A stretch of 64,000 nucleotides of DNA from Colocasia esculenta (Eukaryota; Streptophyta; Magnoliopsida; Alismatales; Araceae). The stretch's first letter is position 1, and each line of letters begins with the position of its first letter. This document shows, piece after piece, positions 41,918 through 54,611 of the stretch. The notes under the pieces were generated by a model. The model saw only the letters and a program-made list of their open reading frames with translations. It was not told the origin of the DNA and did no database searches. The translations under genes were made by a program, and so were the position numbers. Location: assembly GCA_014218235.1 (NCBI GenBank), contig CM024758.1, positions 102,709,698 to 102,773,697 on the forward strand, read 5' to 3'.

Positions 41918-41968
41918 GTACTTGGACAGTGGCTACTCGAGGCACATGACGGGCGATAAGGTAAATTT
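41918..41968 (+). pseudogene. Copia J protease fragment
   Basis: WYLDSGYSRHMTGDK, the copia protease active site (DSG), followed by VNF and then the LTR of element K. AATTT (41964-41968) should be K's left target duplication. K's own protease has the same motif at 45358. Confidence 0.85.
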
Positions 41969-43283
41969 TGTTGGGTTTTCATTCTAACATTTATAGCAAC
42001 ATGTTTTTCGATGATGAATAACTTCAATTGAGGTTTGATACATGTAACACATGAAATAGAAAACAATGCAATACTTGATTATTTGTGTACTCAAAATACT
42101 TAGTTTTACATGTTTCATCATGTAGGTACAAATGCACAAAGTCAAGCTCTCTCCAAGCAAGTGAAAAAGATCACAAAAAGCAAAAACAAGGTTACCTGTC
42201 GACAGACACAAAAGACCTGTCGACAGATCTCACAGGTGTTGTCTACCAGAAGACTCATAGTTCAGAAAGTCTTCATCTGTCGACAGATGTCAGATCGGCT
42301 GTCGACAGATCTCACAGTCCAGATATCCAGACTTCTGTCGTTTACACAAAAGAGCACATCTATCGACAGATGGTCTTCGACTGTCGACAGATCTCACAGA
42401 GCTGAAGATCCATACTTCTGTCTTACTGTCGCCTGTCGACAGATGGCCAAGACCTGTCGACAGACAGAGTACAATTCAAATTACAGAAAGTTTCTATGTT
42501 ATCCTAGGAGGTGTTTCCAACTCTCACGTTTCTCCATGTGAGAACTCCTATATTTAAACACCTCTTAGAAGGAAATTTCGAAGAGAAGCAGCCACAACCA
42601 AAAACCCTAGAGCTACTCCAAGTTTCACAAGAGTTGCTGCTGCCCTGCTTCAGACTGCTGCACAGAGCCCTAAAGATCCGTCGATCTAGCAGTTCCTGAA
42701 AGAAGAACGTCGAGGATTCAACCTTCTCCATCGACTCAAAGCATTCAAGTCAAAGATTGAACTTCCTCCAGGCGTTCTCTGAAGAGTTCTTCACCAGGAT
42801 TTATTCTCTCACTCAGAACTCTCTCTGTTTTCATATTTCTACCATCCGTGTGTGTGTTGTGGTGATTCAAGCGATCCTTGTGCTTGAGATCACGTGTGTG
42901 TGTTGTTCTATCGTGGGTGCACATCAGAAAACACGTGTGTGAGTTGTAGTCACCGAACTCGCTGATAAGCAGTTTTCTCTGTGTGTGTGTGTGTGCCGTG
43001 GACGTAGGATACACGATTTGTGTACTCCAAACCACGTAAATCTTCGTGTCTTGTGGTTTAACGATTTTCACATTAGATGCTTGATAGGCATGTTGCATTC
43101 ACACACTAGATAGATTGCTAACTCATCTACACATCGTCAACACATCTAAGTCTCACGTTGTTTCTACAGAAAATTCAAAAGACTTTGTTGTGATTGAAAA
43201 AGGGTTGTTTTCATACTTTTAATTGGTAGTAATCTATTCAACCCCCCTTCTAGATTACCATATGGGATTCCGCAAACCTTTCA
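41969..43283 (+). repeat. 5' LTR of copia K
   Basis: 1315 bp, TGTTGGGTTTTC to AACCTTTCA. It has an acceptor-like CATGTAG followed by GTACAAATGC (42119-42135), a CTGTCGACAG array (42196-42462) and a GT-rich stretch (42980-43000). Confidence 0.88.
42196..42462 (+). repeat. CTGTCGACAG array in LTR K
   Basis: Seven perfect CTGTCGACAG decamers (starting 42196, 42217, 42277, 42299, 42381, 42433 and 42453) and one TATCGACAG. Most are followed by ATCTCACAG or ATG. Spacing is irregular, so it is an array of separate sites rather than a tandem repeat. Confidence 0.85.
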
Positions 43284-43285
43284 AT

Positions 43286-43297
43286 TGGTATCAGAGC
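43286..43297 (+). promoter_or_regulatory. Primer-binding site of copia K
   Basis: TGGTATCAGAGC two bases after the LTR; initiator methionine tRNA complement. Confidence 0.92.
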
Positions 43298-43357
43298 CGA
43301 GTTTCTCTGATTACTGCTTTATCTGGTTGATCTTACGATAAGGAGATTCACGGTCAA

Positions 43358-45235
43358 ATGGAATCTAACAAGGGGTATATGGCCGAGGGACACTCTGTGA
43401 CCAAGCCACCCTTCTTTGATGGCACTGACTATCCGTATTGGAAAAATCGAATGCAGGTGTTTCTACGAGCACAAAATTTCAAACTTTGGAAAATAGTCAG
43501 AAAAGGAGCATATGAATTGCCTCAGGACGAGGATACCTGGACTAAGGACCAGATCGCCAAGGGGACACTCAACTGGAGTGCCCTCAACATGATGCAGTGT
43601 GCGGTCCATCCGAAGGAATACTCGAGAGTCTCCACATGCACCACAGCAAAGGAATGTGGGACAAGCTTGAGCTGATCTATGAAGGTACGTCTGAGGTAAG
43701 AGAATCAAAGGTAAGCATGTTGGTTTCAGAATATGAAATGTTCAAAATGAATAATAATGAAACCATCTCTGACATGTTTGCTAGATTCATGATAATAATA
43801 AATGGATTGAAAGGTCTTAAAAAGGAATACTCAGAGAGTGACTTGGTGAGGAAGATACTTCGGTCTCTTCCATCCTCATGGAACACCAAAGCCACAGTCA
43901 TTGAGGATTCCAAAGACCTCTCAAAAATGAAAGTAGATGAACTGATTGGCTCTCTATGACTTATGAACTGAATATCAAAAGAAAGGAAACTGAAGAAAAT
44001 CCTAGGAAGTCACTTGCCTTGAAGGCTTCCAGGAAGAGTTCTTCAGCTTCCAAAAAGGAGATAAGTCAGGAAAATAATGAGTCTGAATCGTCTAGTGAGA
44101 GTGAGAATGAAGAAATGGCTATGCTCACTAGACAATTCAAAAAATTCCTGAAAAACAAGAGGAGAGGTACAGGTAACTCTAAACATTTCCAAAAGAAAGA
44201 CTCTGCTAATAAATTTGATTCTACCAAAAAGTCTGAGATTGTTTGTTATGAGTGCAAGAAGCAAGGGCACATGAGAGGAGAGTGCCCCGAGCTCAAAAAG
44301 AAGCTGAAGAAGGACAAGTTCACCTTCAAGAAGGCCAAGACAATGGTGGCCACTTGGAGTGATGAAGATGAAGACGAGGACAGTCAAGCTACCTCAGGAG
44401 ATGATGAGATTCAGTGTCTCATGGCAAGGAGTGATGACTCCAACGAGGTAAATTCTTCCTTTGAAACATATTCTATTACTGAGTGGGAAGAAGCTTATAT
44501 TGTTCTATTTGAAAAATTCTGTGAATTCAAGTCTGAAAATAAGTCACTCAAGAAGAAAGTCAATTCCCTTGTTCATAGGTCAAACAATGATGAAGAAATT
44601 GAATCCTTGAATAAGGTAATTGAAATGATGAAGAGTGATGAACAAACACAATGATGAATTGGATAGCATGAAACTTAAGTTTCAAGAAGTTCAAAAGGAA
44701 AGAGATGATCTAATGAACTCTCTTGAAGTTCTTAAAAATGAGCATGCTAATCTAAAGGAAAGATTGGATCAAGCTGAAAAGGAATAAAAGATAAGTCAAA
44801 AGATCTGTCTGGCTTTGTCAAAAGTAACAGAATCTTGATGCAATTCTAGGTTCAAAAGTGTTTGTTGCAAGACATGGGATTGGGTTTCAAAATGCAAAGC
44901 CAAGGTAATTGGCAAAAATGCTAACAGATTTCATTGATTCCAGCCCAAGTTCAAGTAAACAAACCCTTCAAAGGGTAAGAAACAAGAACCTAAGTTGATC
45001 AAGTTTGTTCCTGAACAATCTAAAGAATCTGTAACAAGCCAAAGACGGAACAAAAAGCATGCTCCCAAGCCCAGGTTGACAAGACAACAAAATGGGTACG
45101 ATGCCAATACATACTCCCAAGAATATCATGCCCACTGTTGTTCACAAACCTTCATCATGCAAAGTCTGCAAAAAGGTCGGGCATAATGAAAACAATGCTG
45201 GAACCATCCAAATAACTTGAAAGTCAAACAGATTT
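43358..45235 (+). pseudogene. Copia K gag
   Basis: Starts MESNKGYMAEGHSVTKPP at 43358. N-terminal block DGTDYPYWKNRMQVFL, then ISDMFARFMIIINGLKG and SDLVRKILRSLPSSW, a lysine/serine-rich part, the zinc knuckle CYECKKQGHMRGEC (about 44243-44284), and an acidic coiled-coil-like region. Frameshifts occur near 43660, 43950 and 44650, and the second knuckle (about 45161-45200, CKVCKKVGHNEN) is broken. Gag forms the particle and binds RNA. Confidence 0.88.
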
Positions 45236-45317
45236 GGATACCTAGCATTTACTGTTTGGCATGAATGATACAATGGCACCCAAAGTAATTTGGGTACCAA
45301 AACCTCTTGTCTGATCC

Positions 45318-46556
45318 ACATGTGCAGGAATGCCTAGCAACCAACAATCAAACAAATGGTACCTGGATAGTGGCTGCTCGAGGCACATGACGGGCGATAA
45401 AGAAAAATTCAGTTTGCTCGTGGAAAGAGACGGAGGTCAAGTAATTTTTGGAGGTAACAACAAAGGTCAGATCATCGGCTCAGGTAAGGTTGGTAAGTTT
45501 GCCTCTAACTCGATAGATAATGTCTTACTTGTTGATGGCCTTCATCACAACTTGCTAAGCATAAGTCAATTGTGTGATAAGGGTCATAAAATTGTCTTTG
45601 AATCCAATTCATGTCAAATTCTTGATAAGGAAACAGGAAGTCTGAAATTTTCTGAAAAAAGAACAAACAACATCTACATGATTGACTTAGATGATCCAGA
45701 AAATAATGATCTATGTCTTGTAGCAAACAAACAGGATGAGCTTACATTGTGGCATCGTAGGCTCGGTCACGCAAGCTATAATGTATTGCACAAGATCATG
45801 AGGCTTAAATTGGTGAGTGGTCTTCCTGACATTTCCTTTAACAAGAATGAAAATTTCTGTGATGCATGTGCACAGGGAAAACAAACCCAGAAATCCTTCA
45901 AATCAAAAGCACCGGTGAGTACTACTAAAGCTTATGAACTGTTGCACATGGACCTATTTGGACCTACAAGAACGTTGAGTCTCAATGGCAAACGATTTGG
46001 TTTTGTTATTGTAGACGATTTTTCTAGGTTCACATGGGTGAAATTTCTTGCTCACAAGAATGAAGCACTGCAAGTTTTTGAAGATTTTTTCAATAAGATT
46101 GAGCATGGAAATGTCAACAAAATATGCTCCATCCGCACTGATCACGGGGGAGAATTTGATAACAACTCCTTTACTGAATTTTGCAAGCTCCACGGGATAG
46201 AGCACTTGTTCTCCTCTCCAAGAACTCCGGAACAAAATAGAGTGGTGGAGAGAAAGAATAGAACATTGCTGGAGATGGCTCGCACGCTTCTAGTCGAGAA
46301 TCAACTAGCAAGAACCTTTGGGCAGAAGCGGTAAACACGTCTTACTACATTCTTAATAGAGCCATGGTAAGACCGGTATTCAAGAAAACCTCCTACGAAC
46401 TATTGAAAGGTAAGAAACCCACTATTGGGTATTTCAGAGTTTTTGGCTCAAAAGTGTTCATACATAACAACGATAAAAATGATTTGGACAAGTTTGAAGC
46501 CAAAAGCGATCAAGGTATTTTTCTTGGATACTCAGAACACTCTAGAGCCTATAGGG
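45318..46556 (+). pseudogene. Copia K protease and integrase
   Basis: Protease site WYLDSGCSRHMTGDKEKFSL (45357-45416), the pre-integrase zinc region LWHRRLGHASYNVLHKI...CDACAQGKQ (H-H-C-C; 45748-45882), and the integrase core with catalytic D in LLHMDLFGP, D in RTDHGGEFD and E in NRVVERKNRT (45941-46262). It is open from 45330 to 46334, then a frameshift, and continues 46336-46551 (YFRVFGSKVF, KSDQGIFLGYSEHSRAYRV) to the insertion of LTR P. Integrase inserts the DNA copy into the host chromosome. Confidence 0.9.
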
Positions 46557-49500
46557 TGTAAGACCCTCGAATTTCCGTCGTTTTTTTTTTTTTTTTTTTT
46601 CGTATTCATGTGTGTATATTGTGTTGAGTATGTATGTACGTATTTTTCGTGGATATTTAAAATAGCATAAATACGTGTGCATGTGTTTATATTGAACATA
46701 AATAATGTGCTTATTGCATGATGGTAGTGTGGATACGATACTATATGTACATTGCATGTATATATGTCCGGTATGCATGGTTTTCTGCATAATTAGGGTT
46801 CTGGCCGAAGGCCTTATTGGCGTCAATCCCCAGGCCGTTGAGGTGGTGTTAGCGTCCAGACATGGACGCCAACCCTAGCTCCGGCGTCCAGAGATCTGGA
46901 CGTCGACTTCTCTGGCCTGCATGCGCAGCAGAGCTGCTATCTTCTGAAACAAGGTATGGTGGCCATTGGGGGGATGTCCCCCAACGGCTCCAAAACTGTC
47001 AGATAGGCATGGTGAGTGGGTGAGAGCCTTCCCTACTTCCTGAACCCGAGTTGGCCTCTCCCCACTTCCCACTTTCACATTTGCAAGAGGTGAGAAGAGG
47101 AGGGAAAAAAAAAACCTAGAGCCCCTGTGAGAAAACCTGAAGTTTGAGGGTTTTGATCCGACGATCCAAGGCTTCTTCTGAGGATCTACTTCGACAAGGA
47201 GGAGGACAACATAACGGCTACACATCCCCGGCCCTGGATTTCAGAGGGGAGCATCACAGAAGCCGGAGTGGAGGCGTCTTGGAGGCTTCTTGGGACTGCC
47301 CAAGGAGAGCTTCTCCAACTGATTTGATCCCTTTAGGAGTTTTTCCAAAGGCAAGTACCCCTTCCACATTGTCCATGTATGTGTCTAGGAGGCTTTTACC
47401 ATTTTTACAGTTTTCCTCGTGTCCTGGATCCCCTACATTCACCATTTTTCAGAGCTCGGACTGTGTTTTTACACAGGTCCGAACTTGACGGCAAGCCCCA
47501 TGGACGTTGAGATCTTGAGTCAGCGGCCAACGATGTTGCCGCCAACTCTTGTAAATGTCCATAGTATGCCGTTTAGTTCTTCTTGACAAAACAGTAAACT
47601 GTTATGCCTTATATCTTTAATTTCCAGATTTCTACGCATGAGGATATAATGTAAATTTTATATGTTATGTAAAATAGGTAATGTGATGTGTGTGGAATTT
47701 CCTGTATTTTTCTGTAGATGGCATAATTTATTAGAATTGTTGAAAAGCATGTGTAGGAAAGAGGTTATGCTTGGTTAATTTTGTTTTCCATGATTGCTGA
47801 GGAGTTAAATGCTGTAGAATTTTATGGACCATGTTTGTATGTATCAGTCCATGCCCTGCAAATTTGGGAATTTTCCCATCTCCATGTGAATTCTTATAAT
47901 TTCTACAATGAGAAATAGAAAGCATGAGTAGACCTTGTGAAAATCCTAGTAAATCATGTGTTGGGAAATAAATTCGGGAAAAATTTTCTGTGCCAATATG
48001 TATGTGTGGTTCATGACTGTGCATGATCAAATCTGAATTCCATGTCATGTTCTATGTTGACTTAGTTTAAGAATGGCATGAAACTGAATGTTTTAATTTC
48101 TATAAATGCATGTGAATTCAGAAAAATGTGAAAATTTGTATGTGGTTATTATACCCGAAAACAGCATGTGGTAAAATTTTCAGGAAAATTTGATAACAGT
48201 AACCTACATTATGAGATTTTCGTGTGAAAATGAGTATGAATACATGTACCATGATTAAGGTTAAATGATGTGTGTTCCAATTAATCCATGAGAGCTACTA
48301 AATGCTTGATTTCTGTTATTAGTAGCATCATGATAGGGATGAACTGAACCATGTGTATAAACAAGAAAGTGTAAAAATCATATGTGAAACGTGTGTTAAT
48401 CGGAATGTGTAATGTGTAAAATGTGCCGTGTGTGACACTGCTTCCATAGAGGGCTGTGGAACCGTATCATGGAAAAGTCCCCATGAGAAGGTTCAATGTG
48501 TTAAGATATCCTAAGGGCATTAGGATGAAATCCTGGAGGTGGACAAGTACCACTGGTTAGGGTGGAGACGTGTTCTCCCGGTCTGCGCAGTGCCAAGAGT
48601 CATCACTGTATTGCCTAGGTGGTGTGCTATGTGTTATGTGTATGTGATGCGTCCTTCTAGTGGTGGTTTGGACTATGTGTCATGGCAAATAATTGTGAAA
48701 TGTGTATATGTGAACATGTGTAAATTGTGTATATGTGAACATGTGTAAATGTGTATATGTGAACATGTGTAAATTGTGTATATGTGAACATGCAAATGTG
48801 AAATAAGAAACCATGTGAACCCTTTATGTTAGAATGTGAACATGTGTACATGTGAAATGCTTGAAAAATGAACCATGTGAAATATGGAATGTGTAACCAT
48901 GTGAAGTAAATGTGTTAGAATATGATACATTAATTCATGCTATGATATTTCTAATCCCATATAAATTGCTATCATGTTATAGTCAAATCGGAAGTGTAGT
49001 CTTCATGTGATTAAATGAGTAGAAAGCATGTGATAGGAAGTGTTAATTGAAACATTTTAAACCATGTACCATGTGTTTTGATTTTGTAGAAATACCATGA
49101 TAGGTTGTCTCTCATAATGTTCAAGCATGCTATATGTTGCCTTGCAAATAGAAATAGTAAACCCTACTATGATGTATGCATGAATGATGTGTATGGAGCT
49201 ACTTGCTGAGTCTTTTAGACTCACTCCTTGCTTCGGCGTACAGGTGTAGTTGGTGACACACTTTGGAGGTGACAGTGGAGAGCGACTCCGAGCGTGGAGA
49301 TTAGCTGGTGGAGTTGACACTGTGCCCTTTTTGTTTCATAGTACGTGAATTGTAGCTTGTATTAGGATTATCATTATGTAATTGTGGACAACTATGTATT
49401 AAATGTAGAACTTTAATTTTGTGGACAATGTAGCTTGGTTTAATTTCAATTATGAAAGTTTAGTCTTTTATTTTGCTATATGGATCATGTATGATAAATG

Positions 49501-49668
49501 TGGATGATGGAATGTGATGACTGTTAGTCCTTTACTTCCGCGACTCTGTATCTATATTTGTGTATATCTCAATCATGTGATAGTGTTGGGTAAATGTCCC
49601 ACTGTGGCAGCACTCGCTATATCGACGTGGGTCGGTATGACCGTACCGGTATAATGAGGGCCGTCACA
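46557..49668 (+). repeat. Solo gypsy LTR P (H family)
   Basis: 3112 bp, TGTAAGACCCTC to GAGGGCCGTCACA, flanked by perfect duplications TAGGG (46552-46556 and 49669-49673). The pol reading RAYRV-FNLKTRKVEE is restored across it. It has a T run (46579-46600), GACGCC/GGCGTC motifs (46815-46905), a 24-25 bp tandem repeat (48701-48799), and the hairpin-acceptor module (49207-49243), after which the mini-frame is shifted. Confidence 0.92.
48701..48799 (+). repeat. 24-25 bp tandem repeat in LTR P
   Basis: Four consecutive copies of TGTGTATATGTGAACATGTG plus AAAT, starting at 48701, 48726, 48750 and 48775. It lies in an ATGTG-rich stretch that is also present, without the tandem, in H (25855-25990). 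Confidence 0.85.
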
Positions 49669-49673
49669 TAGGG

Positions 49674-49889
49674 TGTTCAATCTTAAAACAAGAAAAGTGG
49701 AAGAACTCCACATGTTGTATTTGATGAATCTCAAACCAAGTCTAACAATTCTAATCTTTACAGGTTTGAAGATGAAACTGAAGATACAACACTTGGAGAA
49801 CTATAGAGAAATCAAATGCAATCTCTATAACAACACCGTCAAGACTAAAAGTGGATATCTTCGCAGGAATAATGTTGAAGAAGATATTC
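49674..49889 (+). pseudogene. Copia K pol between LTRs P and N
   Basis: Short continuation of the region between integrase and reverse transcriptase (FNLKTRKVEELH start), open for about 70 codons and rich in N and K, but frame-shifted relative to the usual copia sequence. TATTC at 49885-49889 is one copy of N's target duplication. Confidence 0.75.
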
Positions 49890-52819
49890 TATAGCAACCT
49901 GAATTTTTGCGAAAAAATAAAAATTTAATAAAGAATTAAAACCTAGCTAAATGGATATTTAAATGAAAAGAGCATTAAATAAAAACCCATTACATGGAAA
50001 AGAGTAATGGGCTTTGCTTAATGGATCCCCTAGAATTTATTGGGTCAAAAATATGAATTTGCAAGGGGAGAATAATAAGAAAATATCCTAAATTCAGAGT
50101 TTAATTATATCATAATTGGAAAGGGGTTATTAAAGCAATAAAAGTGGCAATTAGAGTAGGAATTAGATTCCTAAACCTACCCTATATAGTCTAGCACGAA
50201 TTTAGATACTATCCTACCCTAATTAGAGATTGGAAAGCAAGAGAGGAAGTGGAGTTAGGAAATCTCGGAATTAAGAGGAATTTGAGTAGCAGTAGGAATA
50301 TGAACTTGTGTTTATATAAATACACCTCTTAAACCCTCTTGGCCGACCCAAGCTCGTGCCAAGGAATTTCTGGACCAAGAGGAGAGGCCAAGGAGGAGGA
50401 GATTTCGTGGGAAGAAGAACCTTTCAAGCCCTCAACCCCGTTCTTCAAGTTCTAGCCCTAGAAGAGGAAATCAAGTCAAGGTAGGCATTCTCACAAGCTC
50501 AAATCCTGATATTTCGTCTGTAGATTGTTCCATACATCAGGAACAAAACCCTCAAGTTTTATAATTTTCCATCGAGCCAATATTTTCTTCTTGAATTTAG
50601 AAGTTCTGCAACTCTTATGACCCCGAACCTTCATGCTTAATTCATATCTCTTTGAATACTCTATCTCATGCCTCCAAATTTTAATGGGAGATGCTGATGC
50701 ATGATAGACATCTTTTGCCCTTGAAAGCCTAATTTCTGTTGAGCATGTTACTCGAATTAAATCCATCTTGCTCCCTGTGTCATGTTCTACGTTACTCGTT
50801 CTTGTTCATTCTCAAACCATGTTCAAACCATGCTCTCTCTCTAATTCCAAATTACTAGAAGTACTCTCACATGTATAGTTTCATTTGCCACTAGTTTCAT
50901 GATTTTTCGTGTATACTATTAGTTATGATTTTCTGAACGACCCTGTATCAAAATCTGATATTTCTGGTCCGCAATCCAATGTCTGGTCTGACTCCTGTCA
51001 GAGTCAGGCGTAGACCACCAGAAAGCGATGGCCCGATATGTCGCCTTCTGGGGTCTGATTGCGACAGCCTACCCGTCGCGTTCAGAAAGCGACAAGTAAG
51101 TCGTCGCTATCCCTGTGTCTGTCCTGTCGCGACCCTTTCCCGCCTCTGTCGCGTTCACAAGACCGTCGCGACAGTACCCATGTCGCGATCTGCCTACCCC
51201 TGTCGCAACCCTCATTGGCCTATGTCGCCTTCACAGAATTTGCATGAAAACGCCTTTTTAACAGTCATACACGCAGTAAAAACACTTGTTTTACATGGAG
51301 TTATATTGAATGCTTTAAAATACATATTCACGACATCTTTTCTATCTACAATTTCATGACACATGCACACACTTGGAACCATCCAAATATGGCTTAATTG
51401 GCATGAACATGTGACATAATATATTTAATTTAAGCAATTAAATTGCCTTACTTGTAAATGAACTTGTCCTCGATTTTCGCGTTGTTTTGAAGCACCGATC
51501 TCGACGCTCCACTGTTCTAGAATTCCTCTAGAACGTCGAGCACCTATTTTATATACACACTTTATTTGGCTTGTGGTGAACTCTCCGTCAGATATTCCTT
51601 TCGCCGTACTAGTGAACCCTTGCACAAGGCCTCCGTAAGTCTCCTCTGATCATGGATTCCCACATGGTCAACGAGCCAGTTGTACCCTAACACCCATTAC
51701 ACCTTTAGGGATCGATATGATCCAAACGGCTATTAGAAGTTCACTCTTACCTTGAATCACGTCGGACCTCTGGACTTGTGCATAACATGGCAAGCGGGAA
51801 GATCGTGAGTTCCACCTGACTGCCAACACCAAGTGCGCGTGTTGTGCAACTGTTACTATCGCCTGTTTACTCGTCGCATTACATGCAATGTCCACTAGCT
51901 CTCATCTATACTCTACTCGCTCGTCTATTCACGTTCTCTCTACTATCTCGTCTATTCATCTAGTACTCTCATCTATTTCTTGGTACTCTATTTGGCCATT
52001 AAATTGATTATCTACGATATAAAAACATGACTATGCTAGGCAACATTATAGGGCCCGGTCTGGTCCTTGGGAGGAGCACCTGAAAGGCTGTAACTCGCGA
52101 GGGTCTAATGATATGGGTGATGGATACACCTAACGCATGAACACGCAAGATTTGATCTATGGCAATCATTAATCCAACAGTCAATTATTAATTTACTTGA
52201 AACTCGTGGTTGAAAGAATATCGACCAACACTTGCTATCGTGACTTGTGCACTGTTGTGCAACTTTACTTGTTATCTTGTTATACGACCAATCCGATATC
52301 AACACTTGTCGTGCTATACTCTCGTGCATTGTGCTATTGTTCCTCGTTATCGTGTACCAGTACTTGCTATACGTTTCTCGTTATTCTCTCTAGTTATCCT
52401 GCTTTATAAGACATTAATCACTTAAAGCATGCTTGATCCTAAGATTTAAGTCCTACTGGGCGTTATTGCTCACCCTGTGTTATTTGTCGTTGTGTTCTCA
52501 GGTGAGACCGAGGATGAACCATACACCCAGAGGACGGGAACGACCTGGAGTGATGTCATGAGTACCCTAGCGTCCTAGCACTATGATTAGCATTGTAGTA
52601 GTTAAATTTGAAGTTCAGTCCTTTGCTTTTATTTCAATGTAATCGGGCCCTATAGACTGGCTCTGATATTAGTGGTTGTAACTAGGCATTTGGAAGATTA
52701 TCAATGAATGAAATTGTTTTAGTATTTATTCTTGTTCAATGGTTTGATGTATAGCACTTGCTCTATACCCGTTCACTTGCAACTGCCTCGCACTCCGATA
52801 TTCCGCGTTGGGCGTGACA
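49890..52819 (+). repeat. Solo gypsy LTR N (D family)
   Basis: 2930 bp; the first TG has decayed to TA (TATAGCAACCTG), and it ends GGGCGTGACA. Flanked by perfect TATTC (49885-49889 and 52820-52824). It contains a TCGCGA array (about 51010-51240), heat-shock-like sites (51514-51534), TATA (51551-51558), a short GTGCTAT array (52310-52370), and the acceptor-like site (AG at 52500-52501). Its mini-frame has lost one base (52 nt), which abolishes the conserved stop. Confidence 0.92.
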
Positions 52820-52824
52820 TATTC

Positions 52825-54611
52825 TCCCGTACAACAATTCAGAAGATGTACCTGACAAAGATCCACAAGAGGAAGAACATCAACTTGAACTACCTCAAGC
52901 ACTTCCTCCTCCTGAACAACCTCCTCAAATGCAAGATCTTCCAGGCACTTCAACAGCCATGAATGTGAGGTATTCAAAAGATCATCCTCTTGAGAATGTG
53001 ATAGGAAATTTAAATGAGTCGGTTCAAACTATATCTAAGGTTAATCAAATAGTTGAACAAGACCATTTAGCTTTTGTCTCTCAAGTGGAACCCAAGAATG
53101 TTGAAGAAGCCTTAAAAGAAGATTCATGGATTGATGCTATGCATGAGGAGCTTGGGCAATTCCAAGAAATAATGTATGGAGTTTAGTTCCTAAAACCCCT
53201 GAAATGTCTGTCATAGTTACAATGTGGGTTTTTAGAAACAAACTCAATGAAGAGGGTAAAGTGGTGAGAAACAAGGCTAGACTGGTTGCAAAAGGATATA
53301 ATCAGGAATTTGGTGTAGACTTTGAAGAATCTTTTGCACCAGTAGCTAGGCTAGAAGTAGTTAGAATTTTATTAGCATATGCATGCTCAAACAAATTTAA
53401 ATTGTATCAAATGGATGTCAAAACTGCTTTCTTGAATGGCTACATAAAAGAGGAAGTCTATGTCTCTCAACCACCGGGCTTTGAAGATCATGAGAAACCT
53501 AACCATGTCTATAAATTGCACAAGGCTCTTTATGGTTTGAAACAGGCACCCCGAGCTTGGTACGACAGATTGAGCACATTTCTGGTAAGCAAAACTACTC
53601 AAGAGGTAAGGTAGACCAAACTCTCTTTACAAAGAAGTCCGCAATCACATAATTGTTGTTCAAGTCTATGTGGACGACATTATCTTTGGTTCTACTAATC
53701 CTTCACTGTGTGAAGAATTCTCCAAACATATGCATAGTGAATTTGAGATGAGTCTTATGGGGGAGCTTCAATTTTTTCTTGGTTTGCATGTCAAACAATT
53801 GGAAGACGGATTCTTCATCAACCAAGAAAAATATGTTAAAGAGCTACTGAAAAAGTTTCAGTTTGAACAAGCTAAACATGCCTCAATACCCATGAGCACA
53901 AGCATTAAGCTAGAAAGTGATGCGAAAGGTAAATCGGTAGATGCCAAACAATTTCGAGGTATGATTGGCTCACTCCTTTATCTTACTGCAAGTAGACCAG
54001 ACATCCAGTTCAGCGTTTGCCTTTGTGCTAGATACCAATCTAGTCCAAAGGAAAGCCACTTAATTGCAGTTACGAGAATTTTCATATATCTCTCAGGTAC
54101 GTTTGATTTGGGTCTTTGGTATCCAGCAGGTAGTAGCTTTGACTTGGTTTCATATTCTGATGCTGACTATGCTGGATGTATAATTGACAGGAAAAGCACT
54201 AGTGGCTATTGCCAAATCCTTGGCGGTTACATGGTTTCGTGGGCATCCAAGAAGAAACACTCGGTTGAACTTTCCACTACAGAGGCAGAATATGTTGCTG
54301 CAGGGAGTTGTGCGGCACAAGTGTTGTGAATAAAAAGTCAATTGTGTGACTACAACATTGATATTGGATGCCCACACTATCCTATGTGACAACACCAGTG
54401 CAATCAACTTATCAAAGAATCCCATTCAACACTCTAGGACAAAACACATAGAAATCCGTCACCATTTCTTAGAGATGAGGTAGCCAACAAAACCTTAGAA
54501 ATCAGTTTCATACCCACAGAAAAACAATTGGCTGACATCTTTACCAAACCTCTAGCTGAAGATAGATTCACCACCTTGAGAAGAGAATTGGGCTTGTGTA
54601 AATTGCAGTGA
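52825..54611 (+). pseudogene. Copia K reverse transcriptase and RNase H
   Basis: Linker (LAFVSQVEPKNVEEALKED), then reverse transcriptase blocks WVFRNKLNEEGKVVRNKARL, YQMDVKTAFLNGYIKEEVYV, ALYGLKQAPRAWYDR and the catalytic YVDD (about 53668-53679), then RNase H blocks SDADYAGC, DRKSTSGYC and STTEAEYVAAGSC. Frameshifts near 53190 and 53610 and a stop near 54328 break it; the last part (CDNTSAIN-like and TKHIEIRHHF-like) is decayed. The polyprotein would end near 54611. Confidence 0.9.

Larger units (their letters stand above)
32369..41968 (+). mobile_element. Copia element J, 5' part with nested LTRs L and M
   Basis: Plus-oriented Ty1/copia element: 5' LTR starting TGTTAGGTTACA (32369), PBS (33217-33228), gag (from 33288), broken by solo LTR L (33847-40444), then gag and protease to 41968 where copia K is inserted. 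The gag is closely similar to that of K. The right part of J lies beyond the window. Confidence 0.85.

Noticed and set aside
46579..46600. T run read as poly(A) of a minus-strand LINE or pseudogene
   Set aside because: It lies about 20 bp inside the LTR P start, with LTR sequence on both sides and no LINE coding sequence next to it; simple slippage is enough.
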